Assembly (NCBI GenBank): GCA_036375275.1
Contig: DASUSF010000368.1
Location: 1-19,296, forward strand
Source of the DNA: DASUSF01 sp036375275
GTDB lineage: Bacteria; Pseudomonadota; Alphaproteobacteria; Geminicoccales; Geminicoccaceae
Reading direction: 5' to 3'
Length of the DNA stretch: 19,296 bases
The notes under the pieces were generated by a model. The model had not been told where the DNA came from. It made no database searches and was given only the letters and a program-made list of their open reading frames with translations. Positions 1 to 7,881 of the stretch are shown here, piece by piece. A program made the translations under genes and the position numbers. Within the stretch, counting starts at the first letter, position 1; each line of letters starts with the position of its first letter.

Positions 1-351
1 GGGGTCGGTCAGCGCGTCCTCGCGCCTGACGTAGGGGCCGTTCCAGGTGGCGGCGTCCGGCGGCGGCTCGAGCAGCGCGCTCAGCCCCTCCTCCTCGGTG
101 GGATAGCGCCCGGTGTCGAGCCGGTACAGGTCGAGGATCGAGGCGATGTTCTGGATCTGCGCCGAGGCCGCATCGCTCTTGGCCCGCCCGAGGTAGTTCA
201 GCACCTGGGGTGCCACGAACGCGGACAGCAGCCCGAGGATCACGAGCACCACCAGGAGCTCGATCAGGGTGAAGCCGTCGGTGCCCCGCCGGACACGCCG
301 GGCCGCGGACCGGCGGAGAGCAGGAAGGGCGCGACCGCGCCCGAACAGCAT
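1..351 (-). CDS. gspG: Type II secretion major pseudopilin GspG (partial, runs off left edge)
   Basis: Major pseudopilin of the type II secretion system, processed by prepilin peptidase and assembled into the periplasmic pseudopilus. The 117 visible residues begin at an ATG (349-351). A 25-residue basic leader (many Arg) is followed by the prepilin cleavage motif G-FTLIELLVVLVILGLL, where processing falls between Gly and Phe and the Glu at +5 is present. The rest of the hydrophobic helix follows, then the GspG-typical region with QIQNIASILDLYRLDTGRYP, an EEEGL segment, and a W-NGPYV motif. The C-terminal part is outside the window. It lies 37 bases after the stop of the 5'-nucleotidase gene and closes the visible gsp run. 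No good Shine-Dalgarno sequence precedes the ATG; a TTG two codons upstream is an alternative start. The leader is longer than the usual 6-10 residues, so the real start is the main uncertainty. Confidence 0.93.
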   Translation of the reverse strand, partial: MLFGRGRALPALRRSAARRVRRGTDGFTLIELLVVLVILGLLSAFVAPQVLNYLGRAKSDAASAQIQNIASILDLYRLDTGRYPTEEEGLSALLEPPPDAATWNGPYVRREDALTDP

Positions 352-388
352 GATCAAGGGGATCGGGGTCCTCGCTTGCGATGGCCGC

Positions 389-2191
389 TCACTCGGCCGT
401 GGTGATCCGGCCGCTCCCGCCTTCGGGGTAGCGGTCGGCAGAGATCGTACCACCGAGGTCCTCGGTGATGTAGCGGCTCAACGCCTGCTGATAGCTGACG
501 CCGAGCGGCGTGAACTCGCCGGTGCCGAAGGGGTACTGGTCGCCGCCGCGAGCGAGGAAGTCGACCGTCGCGACCGCTACCGTCGGTGCGCCATCGACGA
601 CCGCGCCCTCCGCGACGATCGGCGTCCCGTCGTCGAGCGTGATCGTCACCACCCGCTGGCCCGGGCGCACCACGCGGCCACCCTCGTCCACCGCCAGCGC
701 CGGCTGCGAGGGGTCGTAGACCAGCTCGAAGCCCGCGATCTGCGCGAACCGGCCGCCCCCGTCCTCGACCATCGACACCGCGTTCTCCATGATCGTCTTG
801 AACTGGTCGGGCCCGACCCCTTCGACCACGGTCACGAAGTTCGCGAACGGCAGGACGTCGAAGGTGTCGAGCGCGGTGAGCTCGCCCGCCTCGAGGACGC
901 TGTCGTTGCGGATGCCGCCGCCGTTCTGGAGCGCCACGTCCGCCGCTCCGACGCCGAACTCCGCGCCGCTCCGTGCGACCTCGGCGAGCAGCGCGTCGGC
1001 GACCAGGTCGCCAAGATTGGTCTCCTTGGTGCGAACGCTCTCCCGGCGGCCATCGAGCGGCACCTCGGTCGTGCCGATGGTCCGCCCGGCGAGCTCCTGG
1101 AGCGCCGCCTCGACCGGCTTCGTCACCTGCTCCAGGACTTCGGGATCCGCCGCCACCGCATCCGCGGCACCCTGGCGCACCACCCGGACGGGGTCGCCGG
1201 TCACCGCCATCACCTCGCCGGCCTGGTCGAACAGCACCTCGAGCCGGCCGAGGTACTTGAAGCTGCCGGCGGTGGTCACGACCGGGACGTGCCGTCCGGC
1301 GGCATCCTCGGCGAGAATCGGGTAGGGCCCGAAGACCTCGCGCTCGTCCTCGGCGATCAGGCGGGTGTCGTGGTTGGCGAGCAGCTCGTCGCCGCCGCCG
1401 GCGATGGCGACGTCGACACCCTCGACCTGCTGCAGCAGCTCGATGTCCTCGCTCGCGCTCTGCAGGTGGCTGATCAGGATGATCATGTCGACGCCGTCGG
1501 CGCGCAGCCGGTCGATCTCGATCCCGACCGCGGGCGCCACCTCGTGCACCCCGACCTCGCGCGGGCTCGAGATGTAGGGAAGCTGCGGGGTGGTGGCGCC
1601 GATCACGCCGACCCGGTGACCGTCGCGCTCGATCACCATGCTCGACCTGATCCGCCCGGCGCTTGCGAGCGCCTGGAGCTCGGGCTCGTCCGCGAGGTCG
1701 AGGTTGGCCGACAGGAAGGGGACGTCGCCGGTCCGCTCGATGAAGGCGGCGAGCACCTCGGGGCCGAAGTCAAACTCGTGGTTGCCGATCGCCAGCGCGT
1801 CGTAGCCGATCGCGTCGACCACCATGCTGTCGTAGTAGGGCGGGCCCTTCTCCAGGCTCACGGCGAACTCCGGCCCAGCGAGGAAGTTGTCGCCGGAGCT
1901 GAGCGTGACCACCGCCCGCGGCACGTCCGGCGCGGCGAGGTCGCCGCAGCCGGTCTCCAGCGCATCGGCGCGCTCGCGCCGGACCAAGCTCACGAACTCG
2001 GCGGCCCCGCCGTAGGCCTGCAGCCCGGAGCCGGCGTCGAGCAGCTGGGACTCGGCGTCGTTGTTGTGCAGGATGGTGAGGCAGAGCGCGGGCGCCTGGT
2101 CCTGCGCCGCCACCGCGGGCGTGAGACCCAGCAGCAGGGCGGCCGCCACGCCCGTCTCCAGCCGGCGCTGCCTCCCGGTGACGCTCTTCAT
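389..2191 (-). CDS. Secreted 5'-nucleotidase / metallophosphoesterase (UshA-like two-domain)
   Basis: A 600-residue exported phosphoesterase, probably hydrolysing nucleotides or other phosphoesters in the periplasm or outside the cell. Residues 1-29 look like a Sec signal peptide (basic start, hydrophobic stretch, cleavage near AVAA-Q). The metallophosphatase domain spans about 36-320: LHNND (41-45), GDNF (100-103), GNHEFDFG (136-143), SANLD (161-165), SHLQ (241-244). The 5'-nucleotidase C-terminal domain spans about 365-565: ETNLGDLVADAL, NGGGIRND (423-430), FDVLPFANFV and FLARGGDQYPF. The start is an ATG with a GGGAGG site just upstream. Two family positions differ from UshA: the first metal motif is D45-x-E47 instead of D-x-H, and the usual GHxH is replaced by GGGDE (265-269). 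As I recall, related substitutions occur in a known alkaline-phosphatase-like subgroup. It sits between gspF and gspG, so it may be a cargo of the secretion system; that is inference. Confidence 0.92.
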   Translation of the reverse strand: MKSVTGRQRRLETGVAAALLLGLTPAVAAQDQAPALCLTILHNNDAESQLLDAGSGLQAYGGAAEFVSLVRRERADALETGCGDLAAPDVPRAVVTLSSGDNFLAGPEFAVSLEKGPPYYDSMVVDAIGYDALAIGNHEFDFGPEVLAAFIERTGDVPFLSANLDLADEPELQALASAGRIRSSMVIERDGHRVGVIGATTPQLPYISSPREVGVHEVAPAVGIEIDRLRADGVDMIILISHLQSASEDIELLQQVEGVDVAIAGGGDELLANHDTRLIAEDEREVFGPYPILAEDAAGRHVPVVTTAGSFKYLGRLEVLFDQAGEVMAVTGDPVRVVRQGAADAVAADPEVLEQVTKPVEAALQELAGRTIGTTEVPLDGRRESVRTKETNLGDLVADALLAEVARSGAEFGVGAADVALQNGGGIRNDSVLEAGELTALDTFDVLPFANFVTVVEGVGPDQFKTIMENAVSMVEDGGGRFAQIAGFELVYDPSQPALAVDEGGRVVRPGQRVVTITLDDGTPIVAEGAVVDGAPTVAVATVDFLARGGDQYPFGTGEFTPLGVSYQQALSRYITEDLGGTISADRYPEGGSGRITTAE

Positions 2192-2292
2192 CGCTCCGCC
2201 TCCCGACGCAGGTGATCCCCCGCCGGCCAGGATAGCGGGCGGCCGGCAGAAGACAACGCGGCCCGCCCGACGTCCGGATCGACTCCGCGGGC

Positions 2293-3531
2293 TCAGAGCG
2301 GCAGCTGGTAGGCCTGAAGGATCGCGGACAGGATCGCGCCGATGATCGCCGCGATGACCAGCCCGAGGCCGATGGTCAGCACCGGGACCAGGAGGCTCAT
2401 CATCCGCTCGATGGTGAGCTGCACCTCGCGGTCGTAGATCTCGGCGACCTTCATCAGCATCGGCTCGAGCCGGCCCGACTTCTCGCCGACCCCGATCAGG
2501 TGCAGCGCGAGCTTCGGGAAGCGCCGCGTGCGCTCGAGCGGCTGGGAGATGCCCTGGCCCTCCTTGGCGCCCGCCGTCGCCTGCTCGACCGCGTCCCGGA
2601 GCACGCTGTTGATCAGCGTCATCCGGACGATCGACAGCGCGGTGAGGACCGGGACGCCGTTGCCGAGGAGGGTCCCGAGCGTCCGGGCGAAGCGCGCCAC
2701 GTCGAGCTTGGTCGCGAGGTCCCCGGCGAGCGGGAGGGACAGCACCAGCCGGTCGATCCGGGCCCGGCTCGCCGGCACCTTGAGCGCGCGGCGGAACCAC
2801 AGCGCGAAGGCGGCGAGCGCCAGCAGGATCAGCCACCAGGTCTGCTGGACGAAGTCGCCGAGCCCGATGACCACCCGGGTGAGCAGCGGCAGCTCGGCCT
2901 CCGCGCTCTCGAACAGGGTCGTGAACTGGGGCAGCACCACGGTCAGGAGGATCGCGATCGAGAGCCCCGCCATGACCAGCAGGATCACCGGGTAGACCAG
3001 GGCCGAGCGCACCCGCTCGGCGAGCACTTCGGCGCTGTCGAGGTAGACCGCGAGCCGGGCGAGGACGTCGTTCAGGGATCCCCCGGCCTCGCCGGCGCGG
3101 ACCAAACTGACGTAGGCGTCGGAGAAGACCGCGTCGTGCTGCGCGAGCGCGTCGGCGAGCGTGCTGCCGCCCCGGATCGCTTCGAGCAGCTCGCCGAGCA
3201 GATCCCGCACCGCCCGGTTCTCGACCAGGTCGGTCATCAGCCGGAGCGACTGGTCGAGCGACATCCCCGCCTCCAGCAGGGTCGCGAGCTCGCGGGTCAT
3301 GATCGCGAGGTCGCGGCGCCTGACCCTGGCGCTGCCGAACAGCGGCTGGCGGAGCCGCTGGACCAGCCCGCCACCGCCGGCGCCGGGCTCCCCGGTCACC
3401 GGGTCGGCGAGCAGCGGCAGATGGCCCTGGGCGCGCAGCTGATCGACCACCTCGCCCTGGCTCGCCGCCTCCAGCTCGCCCTCGACCAGCTCGCCGCTGG
3501 CGGCGACGGCGCGGAACCGGAAGCGCGGCAT
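2293..3531 (-). CDS. gspF: Type II secretion inner-membrane platform protein GspF
   Basis: Polytopic inner-membrane protein of the type II secretion system that couples the GspE ATPase to pseudopilus assembly. The protein has 412 residues, the normal family length. An N-terminal FRFRAV-type segment (4-9) and a linker precede two T2SSF domains at about 75-197 and 277-399. The repeated motif is visible as LATLLEAGMSLDQSL (82-96) and LGTLLGNGVPVLTAL (285-299), and as VRAGEAGGSL (144-153) and IGVGEKSGRLE (346-356). Membrane segments are likely at about 178-200, 231-247 and 379-404. The ATG overlaps the gspE stop by one base (TGATG), which indicates translational coupling. A GTG one codon upstream is the only competing start. 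A 101-base gap separates its stop from the 5'-nucleotidase start. Confidence 0.95.
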   Translation of the reverse strand: MPRFRFRAVAASGELVEGELEAASQGEVVDQLRAQGHLPLLADPVTGEPGAGGGGLVQRLRQPLFGSARVRRRDLAIMTRELATLLEAGMSLDQSLRLMTDLVENRAVRDLLGELLEAIRGGSTLADALAQHDAVFSDAYVSLVRAGEAGGSLNDVLARLAVYLDSAEVLAERVRSALVYPVILLVMAGLSIAILLTVVLPQFTTLFESAEAELPLLTRVVIGLGDFVQQTWWLILLALAAFALWFRRALKVPASRARIDRLVLSLPLAGDLATKLDVARFARTLGTLLGNGVPVLTALSIVRMTLINSVLRDAVEQATAGAKEGQGISQPLERTRRFPKLALHLIGVGEKSGRLEPMLMKVAEIYDREVQLTIERMMSLLVPVLTIGLGLVIAAIIGAILSAILQAYQLPL

Positions 3532-5249
3532 CACTCGACCTCGCGGGTGACCCGAAGGACCTCTTCCACCGTGGTCACCCCGGCCCGGACCTTGTTGAGC
3601 CCGTCCTGGAACATCGGCCGCATGCCGTGCTCGACCGCGGTCCGGGCGAGGATGCCGGCCTCGGCCCGGTTCAGGACCTGGCGGGAGATCGCCTCGTTCA
3701 TCACCAGGACCTCGTTGATCCCGATCCGGCCGAAGAAGCCGGAGTCGCCGCAGCTCGGGCAGCCGCGCGGCCGCCAGAAGGTCGGCTCGGGCCGGTCCTC
3801 GAGCCCGAGCTGGGCGAGCAGCTCCGGCAGCGGCCGGAACGGCTCGCGGCAGTGCCCGCAGAGCTTCCGCACCAGCCGCTGCGCGACCACGGCGTTGAGC
3901 GTCGAGCTCAGGAGGTAGTCCTCGACCCCCATGTCGAGCAGCCGGGTGAGCGTGCCGGCGGCGTTGTTGGTGTGCAGGGTCGAGAGCACGAGGTGGCCGG
4001 TGAGCGCCGCCTGGATCGAGATCTCGGCGGTCTCGAGGTCGCGGATCTCGCCGACCATGATGATGTCTGGGTCGTGGCGGAGCATCGAGCGCAGGACGTG
4101 CGCGAAGCTGAGGCCGATCTGCGGCTTGATCTGGACTTGGTTGATGCCGTGGAGCTGGTACTCGATCGGGTCCTCGACGGTCAGGATCTTCTTGTCCGGC
4201 GTGTTCAGCTCGAGCAGCGAGGTGTAGAGGGTCGTGGTCTTGCCGCTGCCGGTCGGGCCGGTGACCAGGATGATGCCGTTGGGCCGGGCGAGCGCGCTGC
4301 GGTACGCTTCGAGGGTGTGCGCGTCGAAGCCCAGGATGTCGAAGTCGAGCTGGACCGAGCCGCGGTCGAGGACGCGCAGCACGACCGCCTCGCCATGCAT
4401 GGTCGGGATGGTCGCGACCCTGAGATCGATGTCCTTGCCGCGCACGGCGAGGCGGATCCGGCCGTCCTGCGGCAGGCGCCGCTCGGCGATGTTGAGCCGG
4501 GCCATGATCTTGATCCGCGAGAGCACCGCGGCGGCGAACCGGGTCGGCGGCGCCTCGACCTCGCGCAGCACGCCGTCGACCCGGTAGCGGACCCGGAGCG
4601 TCTGCTCGAACGGCTCGATGTGGATGTCGGAGGCGCGGCTCTCCACGGCGCGGCTGATCAGCCGGTTGACCAGGCGGACCACCGGGGCCTCGCTCGCGAG
4701 GTCCCTGAGCCGCTGGACGTCGTCGTCGGCGCCGAGCTCGTCGGCGCCGATCTCCTGCACGATCTCGCCGAGCCCGCCGCCGCGGCCGAAGATCCGCTCC
4801 AGCGCCCCGTCGATGTCGGACGGCACGCCGACCCAGGGCAGCACCGGCTTGCCGGCGAACAGCTGCATCGCGCCGATGGTGTAGCGGTCCAGCGGATCGG
4901 CCATGGCGACCGCGAGGCCGGCCTCGTTGTCGCTGAGCGGCAGGATCCGCGCCTGCTTCAGGAAGTTGACGCTCACCCGGTCGCCGTGCAGCGGCGCGTC
5001 CGGATAGTCCCCCTCCTCGGCGAGCGGCAGCTCCAGCAGCGCCGCCAGGGCCTCCGCGACGTCGCGCTCGGCGACCAGGCCGAGCTTCGGCAGGAGCACG
5101 TGCAGGCGCTCCCGGCTCGCGCTCCGCGCCCGCTGGGCGCGCTGCAGCGCCTGCGGGTCGAGCTTGCCGCGCTCGATCAGGAGCTGGCCCAGGGTCTCGT
5201 CGAAGGCGAGCTCCTCATCGGCGCTCGCGAGGGCGGTCTCTGGCGTCAT
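3531..5249 (-). CDS. gspE: Type II secretion ATPase GspE
   Basis: Cytoplasmic hexameric ATPase that powers pseudopilus assembly; 572 residues, about the family norm. The N-terminal domain (about 15-150) carries the LGQLLIERGKL motif typical of GspE/PilB N-domains. The catalytic core follows: SDIHIEP (207-213), Walker A GPTGSGKTT (331-339), Asp box TVEDPIEY (357-364), Walker B IIMVGEIRD (396-404), His box LSTLHTN (422-428). The zinc-binding tetracysteine is present as C464-x2-C467 and C497-x2-C500, which favours GspE/PilB over the retraction ATPase PilT. The chosen start is ATG at 5247-5249, 11 bases after the prepilin peptidase stop, with a close GGAAG. Order (peptidase, E, F) and overlap with gspF show one operon. 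The neighbouring gspG supports type II secretion rather than type IV pili. Confidence 0.96.
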   Translation of the reverse strand: MTPETALASADEELAFDETLGQLLIERGKLDPQALQRAQRARSASRERLHVLLPKLGLVAERDVAEALAALLELPLAEEGDYPDAPLHGDRVSVNFLKQARILPLSDNEAGLAVAMADPLDRYTIGAMQLFAGKPVLPWVGVPSDIDGALERIFGRGGGLGEIVQEIGADELGADDDVQRLRDLASEAPVVRLVNRLISRAVESRASDIHIEPFEQTLRVRYRVDGVLREVEAPPTRFAAAVLSRIKIMARLNIAERRLPQDGRIRLAVRGKDIDLRVATIPTMHGEAVVLRVLDRGSVQLDFDILGFDAHTLEAYRSALARPNGIILVTGPTGSGKTTTLYTSLLELNTPDKKILTVEDPIEYQLHGINQVQIKPQIGLSFAHVLRSMLRHDPDIIMVGEIRDLETAEISIQAALTGHLVLSTLHTNNAAGTLTRLLDMGVEDYLLSSTLNAVVAQRLVRKLCGHCREPFRPLPELLAQLGLEDRPEPTFWRPRGCPSCGDSGFFGRIGINEVLVMNEAISRQVLNRAEAGILARTAVEHGMRPMFQDGLNKVRAGVTTVEEVLRVTREVE

Positions 5250-5260
5250 CTTCCAGGTCG

Positions 5261-6007
5261 TCAGCCGGGTTGCAGCGGACCATACAACCAGACGAGCCAG
5301 ATGCCGAGGGCGAGGTGCGGGCCGAACGGCAGCTCGGTGGTCGCTTCGAGGGGCCGGCCGGCGAGGCGGCGGATCAGCGCGAACGCGAGGCCGGCGACGG
5401 CGGCGGCGAGGATCACGCCCGGCAGGCCGAGTGGGCCCACCCAGGCGCCGCCGGCCGCGAGCAGCTTGGCATCGCCGAGGCCGAGCCCCTCCCGGCCGCG
5501 AAGCTTCCGGTAGAGCGCGGCGAGCGCCCAGAACCCGAGCCCGCCCGCCGGTGCGGCGAGCGCGTGGGGCAGGAGCTTCGCGGGCTCGATCAGCCCGACC
5601 ACGAGCAGCCCCGTAGGGATCAGGGGCAGGGTCAGCGCGTCGGGCAGAAGGAGGTGCCGCGCGTCGATCCAGGCCAGCGCGAGAAGCGTCCAGCCGAGCG
5701 CGCAGGTCCCGACCAGGAGCCAGCCATCGACCACCAGCGCCGCCCAGGCCGCGACCAGCAGCGCGCCGAGCTCGACCGCCGGATAGAAGATCGGGAGCCG
5801 GACCGTGCCACAGGCGCAGCGGCCACGCTGCGTGAGCCAGCTCAGCACCGGCACCATCTCGCGCCACCGCAGCGGCCGCCCGCAGGCGGCGCAGCGCGAG
5901 CGCCCGACCAGCACCGGCTCGCCCGCCGGCAGACGCCGGATCAGCACGCCGAGAAAGCTGCCGACGAACGGCGCGGCGAGGAGGACGAAGACCGTCAGAA
6001 GGGTCAG
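5261..6007 (-). CDS. gspO: Prepilin leader peptidase / N-methyltransferase (apparent CTG start)
   Basis: Membrane aspartic protease that cleaves and N-methylates prepilins such as the GspG at the left edge. With a CTG start the product has 248 residues. It has an N-terminal membrane segment with FVGSFLGVLIRRLP (14-27), a cytoplasmic domain with C39-x2-C42 and a second pair C64-x-C66 (usually CxxC), the VPVLSWL motif, and several membrane helices. The catalytic aspartates are D115 in WIDARHLLLPD and D179 in GLGDAK. No ATG, GTG or TTG lies between the conserved N-terminal helix and far upstream sequence that codes for another protein in another frame. A CTG at 6005-6007 overlaps the upstream TGA (CTGA) and has GGAG at six-base spacing, so I take it as the start. 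A second CTG three codons later is possible. Function is secure; the exact start is inferred. Confidence 0.9.
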   Translation of the reverse strand: MTLLTVFVLLAAPFVGSFLGVLIRRLPAGEPVLVGRSRCAACGRPLRWREMVPVLSWLTQRGRCACGTVRLPIFYPAVELGALLVAAWAALVVDGWLLVGTCALGWTLLALAWIDARHLLLPDALTLPLIPTGLLVVGLIEPAKLLPHALAAPAGGLGFWALAALYRKLRGREGLGLGDAKLLAAGGAWVGPLGLPGVILAAAVAGLAFALIRRLAGRPLEATTELPFGPHLALGIWLVWLYGPLQPG

Positions 6008-7227
6008 TCCGTGCTCCGGCGGGTCACGACCTCGGGGCGGGCGAGCAGGTCCGGGTGGAGTTCGGTGCCGAGGCCGGGGTCGGTCATCGGGTAGGCGAAG
6101 CCGGCCTCGATCCGCGGCAGCCCGCTCAGGATCTCGCGGTAGAAGCCCCGGGTGTACGCGCGCACGGTTTCGAGCAGGAGCGCGTTCGGGCTCGCGAGCA
6201 GCAGGTGCAGGTTGGCGCACAGACCGACGGGCCCGGCGCAGTCGTGCGGCGCGATCGGCCGGTCGAAGGCGTGCGCCAGCGCCTGGATCTCCTGCCCCTC
6301 GGTGAGACCGCCGAGCCAGGCGAGGTCCGACGTGACCACGTCGATCGCGCCGCGCTCGAGGGCGTCGAGGCACCACTTCGCCGAGCCGAGGTTTTCCGAG
6401 CCCGCGACCCGGGGACGCACCGCGTTCTTGTAGCGCGTGAGGTCGTCGAGGTTCGCCATGTCGATCGGGTCCTCGAGCCAGTAGAGGTCGAGGTCACGGG
6501 TCGCGTCCGCGATCTGCAGCGCGGCGGGCAGGTGCCAGAGGCTGTGCAGCTCGAGCATGACGTCGATCCGGTCGCCGACCGCGTCCCGGATCTGCTCGAG
6601 CAGGGACACGGCGTGGCGGAGCTCCGCCGGCGCGATGTGGTGGCCGTTCGAGGCGAGGGCGTAGGCGTCGAACGGCCAGACCTTCATGCCCGTGATGCCG
6701 TCGTCGAGCAGCGAGCGCGCGAGCTCGCCCGGCGCCCGGTGCTGGGCCTGGAGGTCGTCGAGCGGATCGTCGCCCGCGCCCGCCTCGTCCGGGCGGATCA
6801 GCCGGCTGTTGACGTCGCTCCGCGCCTGCTTGTTGTAGGTCGCGGACGCGCAGGTGTTGTAGATCCGGATCCTGTCGTGGCAGAGGCCGCCGAGCAGCTC
6901 GTACAGCGGGACCCCGAGCGCCTTCCCCTTGAGGTCCCAGAGCGCGAGGTCGACGGCGGCGTTGCCGCGCAGCTCGACCGAGCGCGACGGGTAGCCGAAG
7001 AAGTGGTTGCCGACCCGGTGGCGGAGCATGTGCGCGTGGTGCCGGAGCCGCATCGGGTCCTGGCCGAGCAGGTAGGGTGCTGCGGTCTCGTGCAGGTAGG
7101 CGATCGTCGCCTCGGCGTTCCGGAAGGTCTCGCCGAGCCCGGTGAGGCCCTCGTCGGTCTCGATCCGGACCCAGACGATGTTGCTGAAGGCCGGGACCCG
7201 GACGGTCTCGAGCGCGGTGATCTTCAT
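6004..7227 (-). CDS. Enolase-superfamily enzyme (mandelate racemase-like, probable sugar-acid dehydratase)
   Basis: A 407-residue member of the mandelate racemase/muconate lactonizing group, which abstracts a proton alpha to a carboxylate using bound magnesium. The capping domain (about 1-125) includes the G-ETFRNAEATIAYL and AAVDLALWDLKGKALGVPLYELLGG segments. Barrel residues visible are K182 (MKVWPFD), metal ligands E226 (MLELH), E252 (WLEDPI) and E278 (GSENLG), and a catalytic dyad of D301 (TSDLAW) and H328 (APHDCAGP). H228, two residues after the first ligand, matches the D/E-x-H arrangement I know from acid-sugar dehydratases such as galactonate and mannonate dehydratases, so dehydration of a sugar acid is more likely than racemisation. 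Position 184 is Trp rather than the second Lys of a KxK motif. The start has AGGGG eight bases upstream. Its stop overlaps the prepilin peptidase start. The substrate cannot be read from the sequence. Confidence 0.88.
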   Translation of the reverse strand: MKITALETVRVPAFSNIVWVRIETDEGLTGLGETFRNAEATIAYLHETAAPYLLGQDPMRLRHHAHMLRHRVGNHFFGYPSRSVELRGNAAVDLALWDLKGKALGVPLYELLGGLCHDRIRIYNTCASATYNKQARSDVNSRLIRPDEAGAGDDPLDDLQAQHRAPGELARSLLDDGITGMKVWPFDAYALASNGHHIAPAELRHAVSLLEQIRDAVGDRIDVMLELHSLWHLPAALQIADATRDLDLYWLEDPIDMANLDDLTRYKNAVRPRVAGSENLGSAKWCLDALERGAIDVVTSDLAWLGGLTEGQEIQALAHAFDRPIAPHDCAGPVGLCANLHLLLASPNALLLETVRAYTRGFYREILSGLPRIEAGFAYPMTDPGLGTELHPDLLARPEVVTRRSTD

Positions 7228-7278
7228 GCGTGGCCCCTGGTGTTCGGCCGTGCATGATCGTCCGCGCAGCCGCCCGCA

Positions 7279-7764
7279 TCAAGCGGGGGTCGACCCTCGG
7301 TGGGCGCCTTCCTCCTCGGCCAGACGCCGGATATGGATGCTGAACCGGTCGTCCTCGCCGACCAGCAGCTTCGGCAGGGCGCCGCGGAAATCGTCCCTTC
7401 TCAGCCACTCCCGCATGTCGTCCTCCCAGCTCAGCCAGAGCCGCCGGGTCTCGTCGCGCATCCGCTCGTCGTAGAGGATGATGTAGGCTTTCTCGAACAG
7501 CGCGATCAGCAGGGTGAACAGGATCTGCCGGCGCTCGATCTGCTCCTCGTCGAGCTCCCGGTCGGGACGCGAGCGCCGGAACACGGACAGGTCCGCGTGC
7601 TCGAGCAGCAGTCGCAGGAAATTGTCGTACTCGGCCGAGAGCATCCGGTGCAGCCCGTCCTCCTCGACCTCGCGTCGCCGGCGCTGCTCGAACAGGAAGA
7701 CGCCGAGGGCGAACGGCAGACCGAGGATGGTGACGAGGTAGCTGAGCGCTTCGAGCCAGATCAT
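7279..7764 (-). CDS. Hypothetical membrane-anchored protein
   Basis: I do not recognise a named family. The 161-residue product (ATG at 7762-7764) has one N-terminal membrane segment at about 4-25, then a basic stop-transfer stretch EQRRRREVEED. A helical, highly charged cytoplasmic domain follows. It contains an YDNFLRLLLEHADLSVF segment, a QILFTLLIALFEKAYIILYDE segment, and a Trp-rich WLSWEDDMREWLRRDDF stretch, which look conserved-protein-like rather than random. An alternative ATG twelve codons upstream (7798-7800) would add a short, poorly hydrophobic extension. It is the first gene of the leftward run, 51 bases before the enolase-superfamily gene, and is divergent from the RraA-like gene. 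The reading frame and composition support a real gene; no function is offered. Confidence 0.7.
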   Translation of the reverse strand: MIWLEALSYLVTILGLPFALGVFLFEQRRRREVEEDGLHRMLSAEYDNFLRLLLEHADLSVFRRSRPDRELDEEQIERRQILFTLLIALFEKAYIILYDERMRDETRRLWLSWEDDMREWLRRDDFRGALPKLLVGEDDRFSIHIRRLAEEEGAHRGSTPA

Positions 7765-7818
7765 GGCGGCGGCCCCGGATGATGGTCCAGGCCGCACCAT
7801 CGTCGCTCGCCTGGCGGC

Positions 7819-7847
7819 TTGTCACGGCCGGGCTGGCATGGTTGCTT
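7819..7847 (+). promoter_or_regulatory. Candidate sigma-70 type promoter for the RraA-like gene
   Basis: TTGTCA (7819-7824, five of six matches to TTGACA) is followed after exactly 17 bases by TTGCTT (7842-7847), a weak -10. The end of the -10 lies 34 bases from the ATG at 7882, the same distance as in the candidates before 10228 and 14241. Assigned by eye only. Confidence 0.3.
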
Positions 7848-7881
7848 CGCCCGGGCGGATGACAGCGAAGGGGAGGGCCGG

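Noticed and set aside
269..2215. A long plus-strand open frame opposite the phosphoesterase gene
   Set aside because: Its product is Arg/Asp/His-rich without any fold-like pattern, and the minus strand encodes a clear conserved protein with signal peptide. It is a shadow frame caused by G/C third-position bias.
2500..5513. Long plus-strand open frames opposite gspF and gspE
   Set aside because: Low-complexity Glu/Gln/Arg-rich translations, no motif, no ribosome site; gspE and gspF are unmistakable on the other strand.
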